From Sphingopyxis sp. Root154 (GTDB lineage: Bacteria; Pseudomonadota; Alphaproteobacteria; Sphingomonadales; Sphingomonadaceae): 64,000 bases of DNA. A program made the position numbers and the translations under genes. The notes under the pieces were generated by a model. It worked only from the letters and a program-made list of their open reading frames with translations. It did no database searches and was not told the DNA's origin. The stretch lies in the NCBI RefSeq assembly GCF_001427105.1, contig NZ_LMGI01000001.1, positions 1 to 64,000 of the forward strand, written 5' to 3'. This document shows positions 23,929 to 32,362 of this stretch, one piece after another. The stretch's first letter is position 1. Each line of letters begins with the position of its first letter.

Positions 23929-23971
23929 ACTTTTAATCAGTAGGTCGCTGGTTCGAACCCAGCAGGGCTCA
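23929..23971 (+). other. Attachment site: 3' part of a tRNA-Lys(UUU) gene
   Basis: The 43 bases match the 3' half of an alphaproteobacterial tRNA-Lys. The anticodon loop CTTTTAA with anticodon TTT is at the left. The T-arm is GCTGG-TTCGAAC-CCAGC, and the 3' acceptor strand is AGGGCTC plus discriminator A. The 5' half of the tRNA is missing: the bases before 23929 do not form a D-arm, and no matching 5' acceptor is present. It is therefore a duplicated 3' end (an att site) produced by integration, 185 bases upstream of the integrase start. The partner site with the intact tRNA was not found in the window. Confidence 0.85.
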
Positions 23972-24140
23972 ACGCTAAAGGCACCCCCCATTAGCCAGAC
24001 AGGAAGATGTTCCGAAAAGACTCCATCGCAAAGTGGCTCGATCCTGATGTGGATAATTTCGTCGCTGAAGATGATATGGAGAAGAGCGGTTTCTGGATGA
24101 GTTCGCGCTGGGGGCTATCGCGACGTTGTCAGAGATGTTC

Positions 24141-24461
24141 TCACTCTTTTTGGGGATGAGCGCGGCGCCACCTTAGGCCGACCATCAGGACGAACGGCCA
24201 AAATATGGTATTGATAATGTCGAACGTCGCATCGGGGATCCGCCAGGCACCATGGGCGATCCTATCAGCGCCCTCTTTCGCAAGCGCAGCAGTTAACACG
24301 AACAGAAAGGGTGTCCACGTTGCCAGTGATCGGCGCGTCAGTAACCGGGCGATGAACAAGATCAACATCCCGCCGTGCACATGAGCGAGGCTGTCGGACG
24401 CGCCAGTCATCGCGCCGATTTCACCACTGAGCGGCCGATAAAATTCGATAAAGCTCTCCAT
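24141..24461 (-). CDS. Small integral membrane protein, unknown function
   Basis: The 106-residue product has three predicted membrane helices at about residues 26-43, 48-63 and 78-96. They are linked by short loops, one of which carries SDSLAHVHGGM with two His and an Asp before the first helix. No family is certain. It lies just outside the mobile element and upstream, on the same strand, of nothing closely spaced. A 50-codon frame at 24007-24159 overlaps its 3' end on the other strand and is not convincing. The region 24462-24744 beyond its start holds no gene. Confidence 0.55.
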   Translation of the reverse strand: MESFIEFYRPLSGEIGAMTGASDSLAHVHGGMLILFIARLLTRRSLATWTPFLFVLTAALAKEGADRIAHGAWRIPDATFDIINTIFWPFVLMVGLRWRRAHPQKE

Positions 24462-24744
24462 CGGCGCTCCATGATCCGATGTATCTTAACATCACGTGGC
24501 TAGGGGTTCGTCCATCCGCACATTGCTGACCGAATTAAACCGCTCGTTAGCTGACGTTTCGCAGATCGCAAAATGGCAGCTCTCATGCGTTTCACAATAG
24601 TTTTGGAACGTCAGACCTCAGACGCATAGGTATCACGCGACCGCTCACCTCCCGCGCCAACATGGCACGAAAAAGCCGGTCCTCGGGTCGCTTTGTCAGA
24701 AAGTCGGCCTTTCTACTATCAGCCCAGCCACGTCGGCAGGAAGC

Positions 24745-27066
24745 TCACCATTTGTAGCGCAGCGACCCGACGACGGTCCGCGACGCGCCGAAATAGCAGC
24801 TGTTCGAGAAGAAGCAGGACGAGACATGCTGCTTGTCGAACAGATTCTGAGCGTTCACCGCGACGCTGAGGCCGCCCAGCGCAGGGCTGGCATGGCCGAG
24901 GTCGTAGGCGAGCATCGCATCGAACAGGATAAAGCTCTTCGTCTTGAACATTTCGAAGGTCGTCACGCTGTTCACGACCTTGTAGCTCGTCGAGCCCAGC
25001 GATCCGTCGACATAGCGGAAGCCCGCGCCAAGGCTGAGGCCGCCAAGCGGGCCCTCGCCCGCTCCGCCGCGACCGAAGTCGTACGAGAGAAACCCCGACG
25101 CCTGCCACTCGGGCACGCCGAGCGGGACGGTGCCCGTGGTCGAAGGCGTCCCGGTACTGCCCAGCCGGGCGAGCGTCGGCGGCGACGCGGGAACGGCGGG
25201 CGCCCCCTGCGTAATCAATGCGTCGGTGTAGGTGCCGGCAAAGATGATATCGAGCCCAGGGCCGAGTTCGCCGCGGGCTTCGAGTTCAACGCCGCGTACG
25301 CGCGTTTCGCCGATCTGGATCTGCGAGTTTGCCGGACGGCCGCCGGTGCCCGCCAGCGGATCGCCGACAGGGACATTCTGCCGCTTCAGCTCATAGGCCG
25401 ACAGCGTGATGAGCGCGTTCAGGCCGCGCGGCTGATATTTGAGCCCCGCCTCATACATATTGCCGGTGGTCGGCGAGAAGGGATTGCCGAGATAGTCGGC
25501 CCCCGCCTGCGGCTCGAAGGATTCGGTGTAGCTCACATAGGGCGACAGGCCGAATTCGAACTCATAGAGCGCGCCAAAGCGCATCGTGAAGGCGCTTTGC
25601 GAAAGCGGCGTGAGCACGCGGTTCTTCTTGTTGAGCGTGCGCTGGTCATAGGAGTCCCAACGGCCGCTCGCGATCAGGTGGAGCCCGCCGATTTTCACCT
25701 GGTCCTGGATATAAATGCCGGTCTGGTCGCGGGTGGTATAGCTGTTGGTGTAGGCGGACGAGAGCAGCTTCAGGTCGAGGCTGGGGATGCCGACGCCGTA
25801 AACGGGTGCGTAGAGGTCGAGGTTCGGGATGCTCGTCAGCGGGTCGGCGGTCTGCCCGGTGTTGAACTGCTGGAAATTCTCGCCGGTGATCCGCAGATAA
25901 TCGAGACCGACCAAGATGTCGTGCTCGATCCCCGCGGTTTCGAACTTCGCGTTGAAGCTGCTGTCCATCGTCAGCGTGTCGAAATCCTCGTCGGCACCGC
26001 CGCCGCCGCGGATGATCGTGCTGTAATCGGTATTGATGTTGAGGCCGGTGCCAGTCGTCGCGAAGCCGCCGACATAAAGCTGGCGGTAGCTCAGCTTGTT
26101 GTTCTGGAACCGGACGTTCGACCGGAACGCCAGATGTTCATTGAACTCGCGCCGGAACAAGAGCGCGACCGACTTCTGCTTGTGGTCATAAACCTCATAG
26201 GCGGGATCGCCGGTGTTGAGATGATATTCGATCGGGCCGTTGGGGTTCGGCAGCACGCTGCCATAGGCGGGCACCCCCGAATAGCCGCTGCCCGACGGCG
26301 CATGTTGGTAGGACGCGATGAGCGTGATGTTCGTCTGGTCGTCGGGCGCGAACGCGATCATCGGGCTGATGTGATAGCGTTCGCTCTCGGTGCGCTTGGT
26401 GAAGCCGTCGGCTTTTTGCCACCCGCCGACGAGGCGTACGCGCCATTTGCCGTCGGCGTCGAGCGGCTGATTGATATCGCCGACGAAGCGCAGGCTGTCA
26501 TAATTGCCGACCTGCGCCTCGAAACGGCCGAAGGCTTCGGCTTCGGGCTTCTTGCTCGACAGATTGATGAGGCCGCCCGGGGTGCCATTGCCATAAAGGA
26601 CCGATGCCGGCCCCTTCATGATGTCGATCTGGTCGATCCGGTTGAAATCGGTCTGCGGGGTCGAATAGGGGCCTGCAATCAATCGCATGCCGTCGAGGAA
26701 GAAACCAGGCGAAAAGCCACGCAGATACATCTGATCGTAACGCGACACGGTGCCGCCGCGCTGGTTTGCCGCTACGCCGGCGACATAGCCGACCGCCTGA
26801 TTGAGCGAGATCGCATTGCGGCGCTCGAGCTCTTCGCTATCGATCACCGTGATCGTCTGCGCCGTTTCAGTCAGCGGGGTCCCCGTCTTGGTCGCCGACG
26901 AGACGCTGGCTTCGCGGAGGCCGGTTACGACGATCGTCTCGCCCGCCCCGCCGCTCTCCGCCGCGTCTTCGACGGCCAAAGCGGGCTGCGCGCCCATAAG
27001 CATCGCTGCGGCGAGTGCGGCACGCGACAGGTTCGACCGCACGACGGCGCGCGAATTCGGCTTCAT
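24745..27066 (-). CDS. TonB-dependent siderophore receptor
   Basis: The 773-residue product has a signal peptide (1-31), then a plug domain beginning near 45 (ETIVVTGLR, TVIDSEELERRNAISLNQAVGYVAG). The plug has typical blocks: YLRGFSPGFFLDGMR, IDQIDIMKGPASVLYGNGTPGGLINL. A 22-stranded barrel follows and ends in the aromatic C-terminus SLRYKW. The conserved plug features fit the FhuA/FpvA-type siderophore receptor class, which imports Fe(III)-siderophore with TonB-ExbBD energy. The substrate cannot be read from sequence. AAGGGG precedes the ATG. It diverges from a DUF3649-PepSY-DUF3325 operon across 99 bases holding a possible Fur site. Confidence 0.92.
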   Translation of the reverse strand: MKPNSRAVVRSNLSRAALAAAMLMGAQPALAVEDAAESGGAGETIVVTGLREASVSSATKTGTPLTETAQTITVIDSEELERRNAISLNQAVGYVAGVAANQRGGTVSRYDQMYLRGFSPGFFLDGMRLIAGPYSTPQTDFNRIDQIDIMKGPASVLYGNGTPGGLINLSSKKPEAEAFGRFEAQVGNYDSLRFVGDINQPLDADGKWRVRLVGGWQKADGFTKRTESERYHISPMIAFAPDDQTNITLIASYQHAPSGSGYSGVPAYGSVLPNPNGPIEYHLNTGDPAYEVYDHKQKSVALLFRREFNEHLAFRSNVRFQNNKLSYRQLYVGGFATTGTGLNINTDYSTIIRGGGGADEDFDTLTMDSSFNAKFETAGIEHDILVGLDYLRITGENFQQFNTGQTADPLTSIPNLDLYAPVYGVGIPSLDLKLLSSAYTNSYTTRDQTGIYIQDQVKIGGLHLIASGRWDSYDQRTLNKKNRVLTPLSQSAFTMRFGALYEFEFGLSPYVSYTESFEPQAGADYLGNPFSPTTGNMYEAGLKYQPRGLNALITLSAYELKRQNVPVGDPLAGTGGRPANSQIQIGETRVRGVELEARGELGPGLDIIFAGTYTDALITQGAPAVPASPPTLARLGSTGTPSTTGTVPLGVPEWQASGFLSYDFGRGGAGEGPLGGLSLGAGFRYVDGSLGSTSYKVVNSVTTFEMFKTKSFILFDAMLAYDLGHASPALGGLSVAVNAQNLFDKQHVSSCFFSNSCYFGASRTVVGSLRYKW

Positions 27067-27079
27067 GATAACCCCTTAT

Positions 27080-27100
27080 TGCTATTGATATAGATTCGCA
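27080..27100. promoter_or_regulatory. Possible Fur/iron-responsive operator
   Basis: In the 99 bases between divergent iron-uptake genes stands a 21-base A+T-rich imperfect palindrome. TGCTATT at 27080-27086 and ATTCGCA at 27094-27100 are partly inverted (five of seven positions), with a seven-base spacer. Position and composition suit a Fur-type box, but the match is not strong. Confidence 0.35.
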
Positions 27101-27165
27101 GTTGCAGCTAGTCGCATAATCTGTTTAGGGCAAGCCGAAGTCGGACGATTGACGATGAAGGGACA

Positions 27166-27450
27166 ATGGCGGGCTCATATATAGCGAACGGCCGAATGGC
27201 TGCGCGGGCATTCACCGCGATCGTCGGCGGCTATGCCGCTGCGGCCGCCTTCGTCTCGCTCCTCGCGCGGATCGCGCCGATCGATCGTGCCGAGGCGACG
27301 ATATGGGCGATGACGCTGTCGTTCCTCGTCTATGCGGGTCTCCTCCTTTGGGCCTTTCATGAAACCAGGCTTGCCCGCGTCACGGGCGTTATCTGGGGCC
27401 TCGCGTTCGGGTCGGCGGGATGCCTGTGGCTGTTGGGACCGGCGCTATGA
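27166..27450 (+). CDS. DUF3649 family membrane protein of iron-uptake operon
   Basis: The 94-residue product has three membrane helices (about 16-34, 45-65 and 70-90), and its ATG follows AAGGGA. It fits DUF3649, a small inner-membrane family almost always followed by a PepSY-type iron-uptake protein. Its stop overlaps the next start by four bases (ATGA at 27447-27450), so translation is coupled. It probably helps handle iron or siderophore at the inner membrane; the exact role is unknown. Confidence 0.75.
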   Translation: MAGSYIANGRMAARAFTAIVGGYAAAAAFVSLLARIAPIDRAEATIWAMTLSFLVYAGLLLWAFHETRLARVTGVIWGLAFGSAGCLWLLGPAL

Positions 27451-29054
27451 GCAAAGCGGCATCGAACGCGGCGACGGGCGTTCGCCAGTCGATGGCGTGG
27501 ATCCACGGCTGGCTCGGACTGCTCGCGGGGTGGATCCTGTTCGCCATGTTCCTCACCGGCACCGCGAGCTATTTCCGGCCCGAAATCACGCGCTGGATGC
27601 AGCCCGAGATGGACCTGCGCCCGGTCACGGCCGCGACCGCCGCGGACACCGCGGTCGCGCATCTGCAGAAGGTCGCGCCGACCGCCGAACAATGGTTCAT
27701 CTATCTGCCCGACGCGCGCACCACCGCGACGCGCATCTTCATTCGAGAGCGTCCGAATCCAGATCCGAATGCGAAGCCGGCGCCGCGCCGCGACGAACTG
27801 CGGCTCGACCCGGCAACCGGCGAAGAAGTGACGGCGCGCGACACGCGCGGCGGCGAACATTTCTATCGCTTTCACTTCCAGCTCCAGATCCCGCATCCGT
27901 GGGGGCGCTGGCTAGCCGGGCTCTGCGCGATGGCGATGCTGACGGCGATCATCTCGGGCGTCATCACGCACAAGCGCATCTTCGTCGACTTCTTCACGCT
28001 GCGGTGGAGCAAGGGGCAGCGCAGCTGGCTCGATGCGCATAATGCATCGGCGGTGATCGCGCTGCCCTTCCACGCGATGATCGCCTACACCGGGCTCATC
28101 ACGCTGGTCGCGATGTATATGCCGTGGCCGATCCAGGCCAATTACAAGGACCCGGCGACCTTCGAGAAGGCCGTGTTCGGCGCCGAGCCCGACGCGGAGG
28201 CATCGGGCCGCCTTGCCGCGCTGACGCCCGTCGCACCGCTCATTGCCCGGGCGTCACAAGAATGGGGCGGTGGCGCGCCCGCCACGATGGTCGTCCGCTA
28301 CCCCAATGACGCGGCCGCGACGGTCACGCTGTTCCAGAATTCCAGGGATCGGCTCAATGCGCGCGGCGGATCGATCGTCTTCTCCGGCGTCGACGGACGG
28401 CGGCTATCCACATCCCCCCCTCCCGGTCCGGCTGCCGAGACGAGCGGGGTCATGCTCGGTCTGCACATGGGCAGTTTCGCCGGTCCGGTGCTGCGCTGGA
28501 CCTATTTCCTGCTCGGCCTCGCGGGTACCGCGATGGTCGGCACAGGGCTCATGCTCTGGACGGTGAAGCGCAAGCGTCCGGGTGCCGCGCCCTTCTTCGG
28601 AATAAGATTGGCCGAACGGCTGAACGTCGGCGCCATTGCCTGTCTTCCCGCGGGCATGGCGGCATTCCTCCTCGCCAACCGCCTGCTGCCGGCGACGCTG
28701 CCAGCGCGCGGGGACATCGAGGTGAGCATCATGTTCTGGGTCTGGTTCGGGCTCGCGGCGCTGGCCTGTGTGCGGCCGATCCGCCGCGCCTGGACCGAGA
28801 CACTTGCGATTGCGGCAGCCGCATTCCTTGCGCTGCCACTGGTCAACGCGCTCACGACCGATCGGGGATTTGTCCGGTCTTTCGCGAACGGCGACTGGTT
28901 GTTCGCCGCATTCGATCTCGCCATGCTTGCGACGGGTGCGTTGCTCGGCTTTGCCGCCTGGCGGACAACGCAAAAATCGTCGCGCCCGGCAAGGAAGCCC
29001 CGCACGGCGCCGCGCGGCGCCAGTGCCTTGCGCGAGGCCGTCGATGCACATTGA
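27447..29054 (+). CDS. PepSY-associated TM helix protein (PiuB-like iron uptake)
   Basis: From ATG 27447 the product has 535 residues. An opening helix carries WIHGWLGLLAGWILFAMFLTGTASYF (shown here in part) with the conserved His of the PepSY_TM family. A periplasmic PepSY-like segment (about 60-150), RFHFQLQIPH and a helix pair around 160-215 (ISGVITHKRIF) follow, then an HNASAV/FHAMIAYTGL segment. More helices reach the C-terminus. PiuB-type proteins work with TonB siderophore receptors, probably by reducing or releasing iron. It is coupled to DUF3649 upstream and overlaps the DUF3325 gene downstream by 11 bases. Confidence 0.85.
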   Translation: MSKAASNAATGVRQSMAWIHGWLGLLAGWILFAMFLTGTASYFRPEITRWMQPEMDLRPVTAATAADTAVAHLQKVAPTAEQWFIYLPDARTTATRIFIRERPNPDPNAKPAPRRDELRLDPATGEEVTARDTRGGEHFYRFHFQLQIPHPWGRWLAGLCAMAMLTAIISGVITHKRIFVDFFTLRWSKGQRSWLDAHNASAVIALPFHAMIAYTGLITLVAMYMPWPIQANYKDPATFEKAVFGAEPDAEASGRLAALTPVAPLIARASQEWGGGAPATMVVRYPNDAAATVTLFQNSRDRLNARGGSIVFSGVDGRRLSTSPPPGPAAETSGVMLGLHMGSFAGPVLRWTYFLLGLAGTAMVGTGLMLWTVKRKRPGAAPFFGIRLAERLNVGAIACLPAGMAAFLLANRLLPATLPARGDIEVSIMFWVWFGLAALACVRPIRRAWTETLAIAAAAFLALPLVNALTTDRGFVRSFANGDWLFAAFDLAMLATGALLGFAAWRTTQKSSRPARKPRTAPRGASALREAVDAH

Positions 29055-29367
29055 GCCGGCCCTCCTCTCTTATGCGGCGCTCGCGTGCCTTGCGTTGAGC
29101 ACCCACCGGTTACGCCGCGACGTTGCGTTCGATGGGCTCCCGACGGTCGCCACCTTACGCGCCTTCGCCGCGGTGCTGCTCATTCTCGCGGCATGGCGCG
29201 CCGTCCATGACTTCGGTCCCTATCAGGGGCCCGTCGCCTTCATCGGCATGGTCTCGATCGCCGGACTGCCGATCGTGCTGCTGCTTTCACGCTGGCCGAG
29301 GGGGGCGTTGATCACGGGGATTGCCACTGCGGCGGTAGCGTTTGGCACGTTGATAGGGCTCGGCTGA
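29044..29367 (+). CDS. DUF3325 family membrane protein of iron-uptake operon
   Basis: The 107-residue product starts at ATG 29044 inside the end of the PepSY gene. It has three to four membrane helices (about 5-18, 40-53, 62-80 and 87-104), with STHRLRRD after the first. It fits DUF3325, the usual third member of DUF3649-PepSY-DUF3325 operons. Function is unknown beyond the link to iron uptake. Its stop is three bases from the stop of the convergent nrsF-like gene. Confidence 0.75.
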   Translation: MHIEPALLSYAALACLALSTHRLRRDVAFDGLPTVATLRAFAAVLLILAAWRAVHDFGPYQGPVAFIGMVSIAGLPIVLLLSRWPRGALITGIATAAVAFGTLIGLG

Positions 29368-29370
29368 CGC

Positions 29371-30018
29371 CTACCAGCGCAGGAAGCGCGGCAGGATCAG
29401 CCGCCCCGCGATCGCCGAGAAGGGCACCGCCGACGCATGCCAAAGCGTGATGTGGACCAAGTCGTCGCTTGAGCACAGCAGCGCGACGATCGTCGCCCCC
29501 GCCGCGCCCGCCGCTACCCCGATCACCCAGCCCGCGCGCGTCGGCGAGGTCGGCGCGCTCGCCCTGAGCCAAAGGAACAGCGCCGCCCCGACGCCCAGTC
29601 CCGAAACCACGCCTTGCAGCATGCAGTGGACGTCGAAACCGCGTCGTGCGGTTTCGGCGGGGCCATGCGCCTCGCCGAAAAACACGAACATGGCGGCGAG
29701 CGGCAAGGCCAGCAACGCGCCGACCGCCCAGCGCCAGCCGCCATAGTCGCGCCCGACGCCAGGCAGCCCCATGCGCAGGGCGCTCCACGCCGCAGCTACA
29801 CCCGCGGCGGCGATCAGCCAGAAGGCAAGCATCGAAAGCGGCGGCATTACGCCTGTGGCGAGATCATGCCGCGCGCCGAACAGAGTGACCAGCACGGCGC
29901 CGACGCCGAGCCACCCGGCCGCGACCCACAAGGATCCGCGCACCACGCGTCGCGGGCGAACGGGCTTCAGGTCGCTTGCCAAGCCGTCGATCAGATCGTC
30001 GATCGATGCGTCCGTCAT
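29371..30018 (-). CDS. nrsF: NrsF (DUF1109) family anti-sigma factor
   Basis: From ATG 30018 the product has 215 residues; a GTG at 30027 is an alternative. The cytoplasmic N-terminus DDLIDGLASDLKPVRP is followed by six membrane helices, the NrsF/DUF1109 layout. In Caulobacter, NrsF holds the ECF factor SigF at the membrane until stress by heavy metals or oxidants releases it. The gene begins just past the stop of the ECF sigma gene, so the two form one operon, as the family expects. A Cys in the DVHCMLQG loop between helices 3 and 4 and another in LLCSSDD could be sensing residues. Confidence 0.87.
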   Translation of the reverse strand: MTDASIDDLIDGLASDLKPVRPRRVVRGSLWVAAGWLGVGAVLVTLFGARHDLATGVMPPLSMLAFWLIAAAGVAAAWSALRMGLPGVGRDYGGWRWAVGALLALPLAAMFVFFGEAHGPAETARRGFDVHCMLQGVVSGLGVGAALFLWLRASAPTSPTRAGWVIGVAAGAAGATIVALLCSSDDLVHITLWHASAVPFSAIAGRLILPRFLRW

Positions 30019-30019
30019 A

Positions 30020-30541
30020 TCACTCACTCTCGATCAGTTCGGCGAGCTTCTTGAGCCCGCGATGGATATTTACTTTGACGAGCGATTCGCTTTGTCCCGA
30101 AATCTGCGATGCCTCGGCAATCGAGGCGCCCTCGATCTTCACCAGCGTGATCGCCTGCGCCTGTCCCGGCGGCAGCAGCGTCAGCAGATGATCTATGCTG
30201 AGCTTGGCGTGCACCGCCTCGTCCTCGGCGCCGACCGCAGCATCGTTGTCGCCCAGTTCGGCCTCGTCGCGCTGACGGCGGAGCATGTCGATCCAGCGAT
30301 AGCGCGCGATTGCCGCAAGCCATGGCAGGAAGGCGCGCCCGCTGTCCCATGTGGCAAGCTTGCGGTGCATCGACACCAGCGTCTCCTGCACCAGATCGTC
30401 GATATGGTGCGGCGCGATCCGCCGCGCGAAATAGCGGGTGAGCCATTTGCGGCAATCGCCGAGCAACGCGCGATAGGCCGCGCGGTCCCCCCGCTGCGAT
30501 GCGGCCATCAGGCGCGACAGCGAAGGTTCGTCGATGCTCAT
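30020..30541 (-). CDS. ECF RNA polymerase sigma factor, NrsF partner
   Basis: The 173-residue product has sigma region 2 (about 25-95; HHIDDLVQETLVSMHRKL and FLPWLAAIARYRWIDMLRR) and region 4 (about 115-170; LLPPGQAQAITLVKIEGASI, then SLVKVNIHRGLKKL). It lacks regions 1 and 3, as in ECF factors. Gene order sigma-NrsF is that of SigF systems, which control sulfur/oxidative or metal stress genes. Its target promoters probably include its own, within 30542-30769, but I could not define a box. Confidence 0.93.
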   Translation of the reverse strand: MSIDEPSLSRLMAASQRGDRAAYRALLGDCRKWLTRYFARRIAPHHIDDLVQETLVSMHRKLATWDSGRAFLPWLAAIARYRWIDMLRRQRDEAELGDNDAAVGAEDEAVHAKLSIDHLLTLLPPGQAQAITLVKIEGASIAEASQISGQSESLVKVNIHRGLKKLAELIESE

Positions 30542-30769
30542 TTGGCGTTTATCCTGACGAAGCTCATCGGGATGAGGATGGTCGAAGCGGCTGCAACAGC
30601 GATCCCTTCCCTACGCAGATGACGGCGTTTGATGACCTGTTCGCCGATATCGCAGCGAAGGTTACACGAAAATCGACACATGGCCGACGGACGGTTATTT
30701 GGCAGGGTGTCGCGGATAGAATAGGTCCATCCGCGACGGCAGCTGCGCGCGCATGGAGATGATCGAGCA

Positions 30770-31786
30770 ATGAATATTCTACTGACGGGCGGTGCGGGGT
30801 ACATCGGCAGCCACGTCGCAGCACCGCTCGTGGCGGCGGGCCATCATGTGGTGTGCTTCGACAATCTGTCGAACAGCGACCCATCGGTCATGGGACGGCT
30901 TGAAGCGATCACGGGCCAAGCGGTTCCGCTCGTCACCGGCGACATCCGCGACGGCGACGCGCTGCGGCGGGTCATGACCGACCATGCGATCGAGGCCGTC
31001 ATCCATTTCGCGGGCCTGAAGGCGGTCGGGGAATCGGTCGCAGAGCCGATGAAATATTATGACAACAATGTCCGCGGCACGCTGTCGTTGCTCGAAGCGA
31101 TGGCCGATTGCGGCGCCAAGACGCTCGTCTTCTCGTCGAGCGCCACGGTTTACGGCCAGCCGCAATATCTGCCGCTCGACGAGGATCATCCGACCTCGGC
31201 GACCAATCCCTATGGTCGCACCAAGCTGATGATCGAGGAAATGCTGGCCGACGTCGCCGCCGCCGATCCCGAATGGCGGATTGCGATCCTGCGTTATTTC
31301 AACCCGGTCGGCGCGCACGACAGCGGACTGATCGGCGAGAATCCGAACGGCATTCCGAACAATCTGATGCCCTTCGTCAGCCGCGTCGCCGCCGGACGGC
31401 TGAACGAGCTGTCGGTGTTCGGCAATGATTATGACACCCCCGACGGCACCGGGGTGCGCGACTATATCCACGTCGTCGACCTCGCAGACGGCCATGTCGC
31501 ATCGCTGGCCGCGATCACGCAGGCCGACCAGCCGCTGTCGATATGGAACCTTGGCACCGGGCAGGGCTATTCGGTGCTCGACATGGTCGAGGCGTTCGAG
31601 CGCGTGAACGGGGTGCGCATCCCCTATCGCATCGCGCCGCGCCGCGACGGCGATGTCGCAAGCTGCTTTGCCAGCCCCGACCGCGCCGCGCGCGACCTCG
31701 GCTGGACGGCGAACCGCGACCTCGACGCCATGTGCTCGTCGAGTTGGAATTTCGAGCGCACCCTCGCCGGGCGAAACGCCGACTAG
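30770..31786 (+). CDS. galE: UDP-glucose 4-epimerase
   Basis: The 338-residue product is a full-length short-chain epimerase. NAD binding: TGGAGYIGSH at 6-15. Catalysis: Ser 124 in FSSSATVYG, Tyr 148 and Lys 152 in NPYGRTK. Substrate region: RYFNPVGAH and GVRDYIHVVDLADGH. GalE interconverts UDP-glucose and UDP-galactose for polysaccharide synthesis. It is intact, unlike the degraded galE-like copy at 42.3 kb. The GGAG upstream of the ATG supports the start. Its stop overlaps the stop of the convergent GDT1-family gene by three bases (CTAG). Confidence 0.96.
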   Translation: MNILLTGGAGYIGSHVAAPLVAAGHHVVCFDNLSNSDPSVMGRLEAITGQAVPLVTGDIRDGDALRRVMTDHAIEAVIHFAGLKAVGESVAEPMKYYDNNVRGTLSLLEAMADCGAKTLVFSSSATVYGQPQYLPLDEDHPTSATNPYGRTKLMIEEMLADVAAADPEWRIAILRYFNPVGAHDSGLIGENPNGIPNNLMPFVSRVAAGRLNELSVFGNDYDTPDGTGVRDYIHVVDLADGHVASLAAITQADQPLSIWNLGTGQGYSVLDMVEAFERVNGVRIPYRIAPRRDGDVASCFASPDRAARDLGWTANRDLDAMCSSSWNFERTLAGRNAD

Positions 31787-32355
31787 CCGAACCAGCCCGC
31801 GGTCTGCGCCAGCACCCACAGGCCGATCACGAGGAACAGGGCCGCAGCGACCTTGCGAACCTTCGCCAGGTCGACGCGCTTGAGCAGTTCGTGGCCGAGG
31901 AAGATCGCGGGGACGTTCGCGATCATCATGCCGAGCGTGGTGCCCGCGGTCACCGAAACGACGTCATGATATTGCGCGCCGAGCGCGATCGTCGCGACCT
32001 GTGTCTTATCCCCCATCTCGACAAGGAAGAAGGCGACGAGCGTCGTCAGGAAGGCGCCGAACCGCGGCTTTGGCGCGTCATCGTCCTCGAACTTGTCGGG
32101 GATCAGCGTCCACGCCGCCATCGCGATAAACGAAAGCCCGATTGCATAGCGGAAGATCGGGCTGTCGAGGAAAGCGGCCGCCTGCGCGCCGAGCAGCGCC
32201 GCCAGCGCATGGTTCGCGAGCGTCGCGAACAAAATGCCGAGAATGATCGGCACCGGGCGGTTGAACCGCGTCGCGAGCAGGATCGCGAGCAGCTGCGTCT
32301 TGTCGCCGATTTCGGCGAGCGCGACGACGGCGGTCGAGGTGAACAGGGCTTCCAT
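31783..32355 (-). CDS. TMEM165/GDT1 family manganese transporter
   Basis: The 190-residue product has six helices in two halves, each starting with the family motif E-x-G-D-K-T-Q: ALAEIGDKTQ at 14-21 and LVEMGDKTQ at 112-119. The acidic and hydroxyl residues of these motifs line the cation path. GDT1 proteins move Mn2+ (or Ca2+) against H+; bacterial members preceded by a yybP-ykoY riboswitch export manganese. Exactly that riboswitch lies upstream here (32438-32538), and a stable hairpin covers the ribosome site. So function and control agree: high Mn2+ should turn the gene on. Confidence 0.93.
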   Translation of the reverse strand: MEALFTSTAVVALAEIGDKTQLLAILLATRFNRPVPIILGILFATLANHALAALLGAQAAAFLDSPIFRYAIGLSFIAMAAWTLIPDKFEDDDAPKPRFGAFLTTLVAFFLVEMGDKTQVATIALGAQYHDVVSVTAGTTLGMMIANVPAIFLGHELLKRVDLAKVRKVAAALFLVIGLWVLAQTAGWFG

Positions 32356-32362
32356 GGGTTAC

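Larger units (their letters stand above)
13602..23971. mobile_element. Probable integrative mobilizable element at tRNA-Lys
   Basis: The block has a relaxase operon (traA with DUF6118), two small tra genes, a MucR-like regulator, MNT-HEPN, ArdC, AlpA, DUF736 and a P4-type integrase, and it ends at a tRNA-Lys 3' fragment. It lacks coupling-protein (TraG) and type IV secretion (trb/virB) genes, so it could be mobilised but not transfer itself. The right end at 23971 is well supported. The left end is a guess: the three-gene cassette at 13602-14361 runs with the tra operon, but accessory genes continue down to about 1 kb and may be older parts of the same island. Confidence 0.6.

Noticed and set aside
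23901..23971. Complete tRNA-Lys gene
   Set aside because: Only the anticodon loop to the 3' end is present. GAGCC at 23902 could be taken for a 5' acceptor, but the next bases do not pair with the 3' strand and no D-arm follows.
24007..24159. 50-codon plus-strand frame just after the tRNA fragment
   Set aside because: Its start is close to an AGGAAG sequence but the product matches nothing and it overlaps the end of the membrane-protein gene; left as chance or a truncated remnant.
24826..27093. 755-codon open frame on the plus strand
   Set aside because: It lies wholly antisense to the clear TonB-dependent receptor; its product is Arg/Glu/Ala-rich without domains, as expected for mirror frames in G+C-rich genes.
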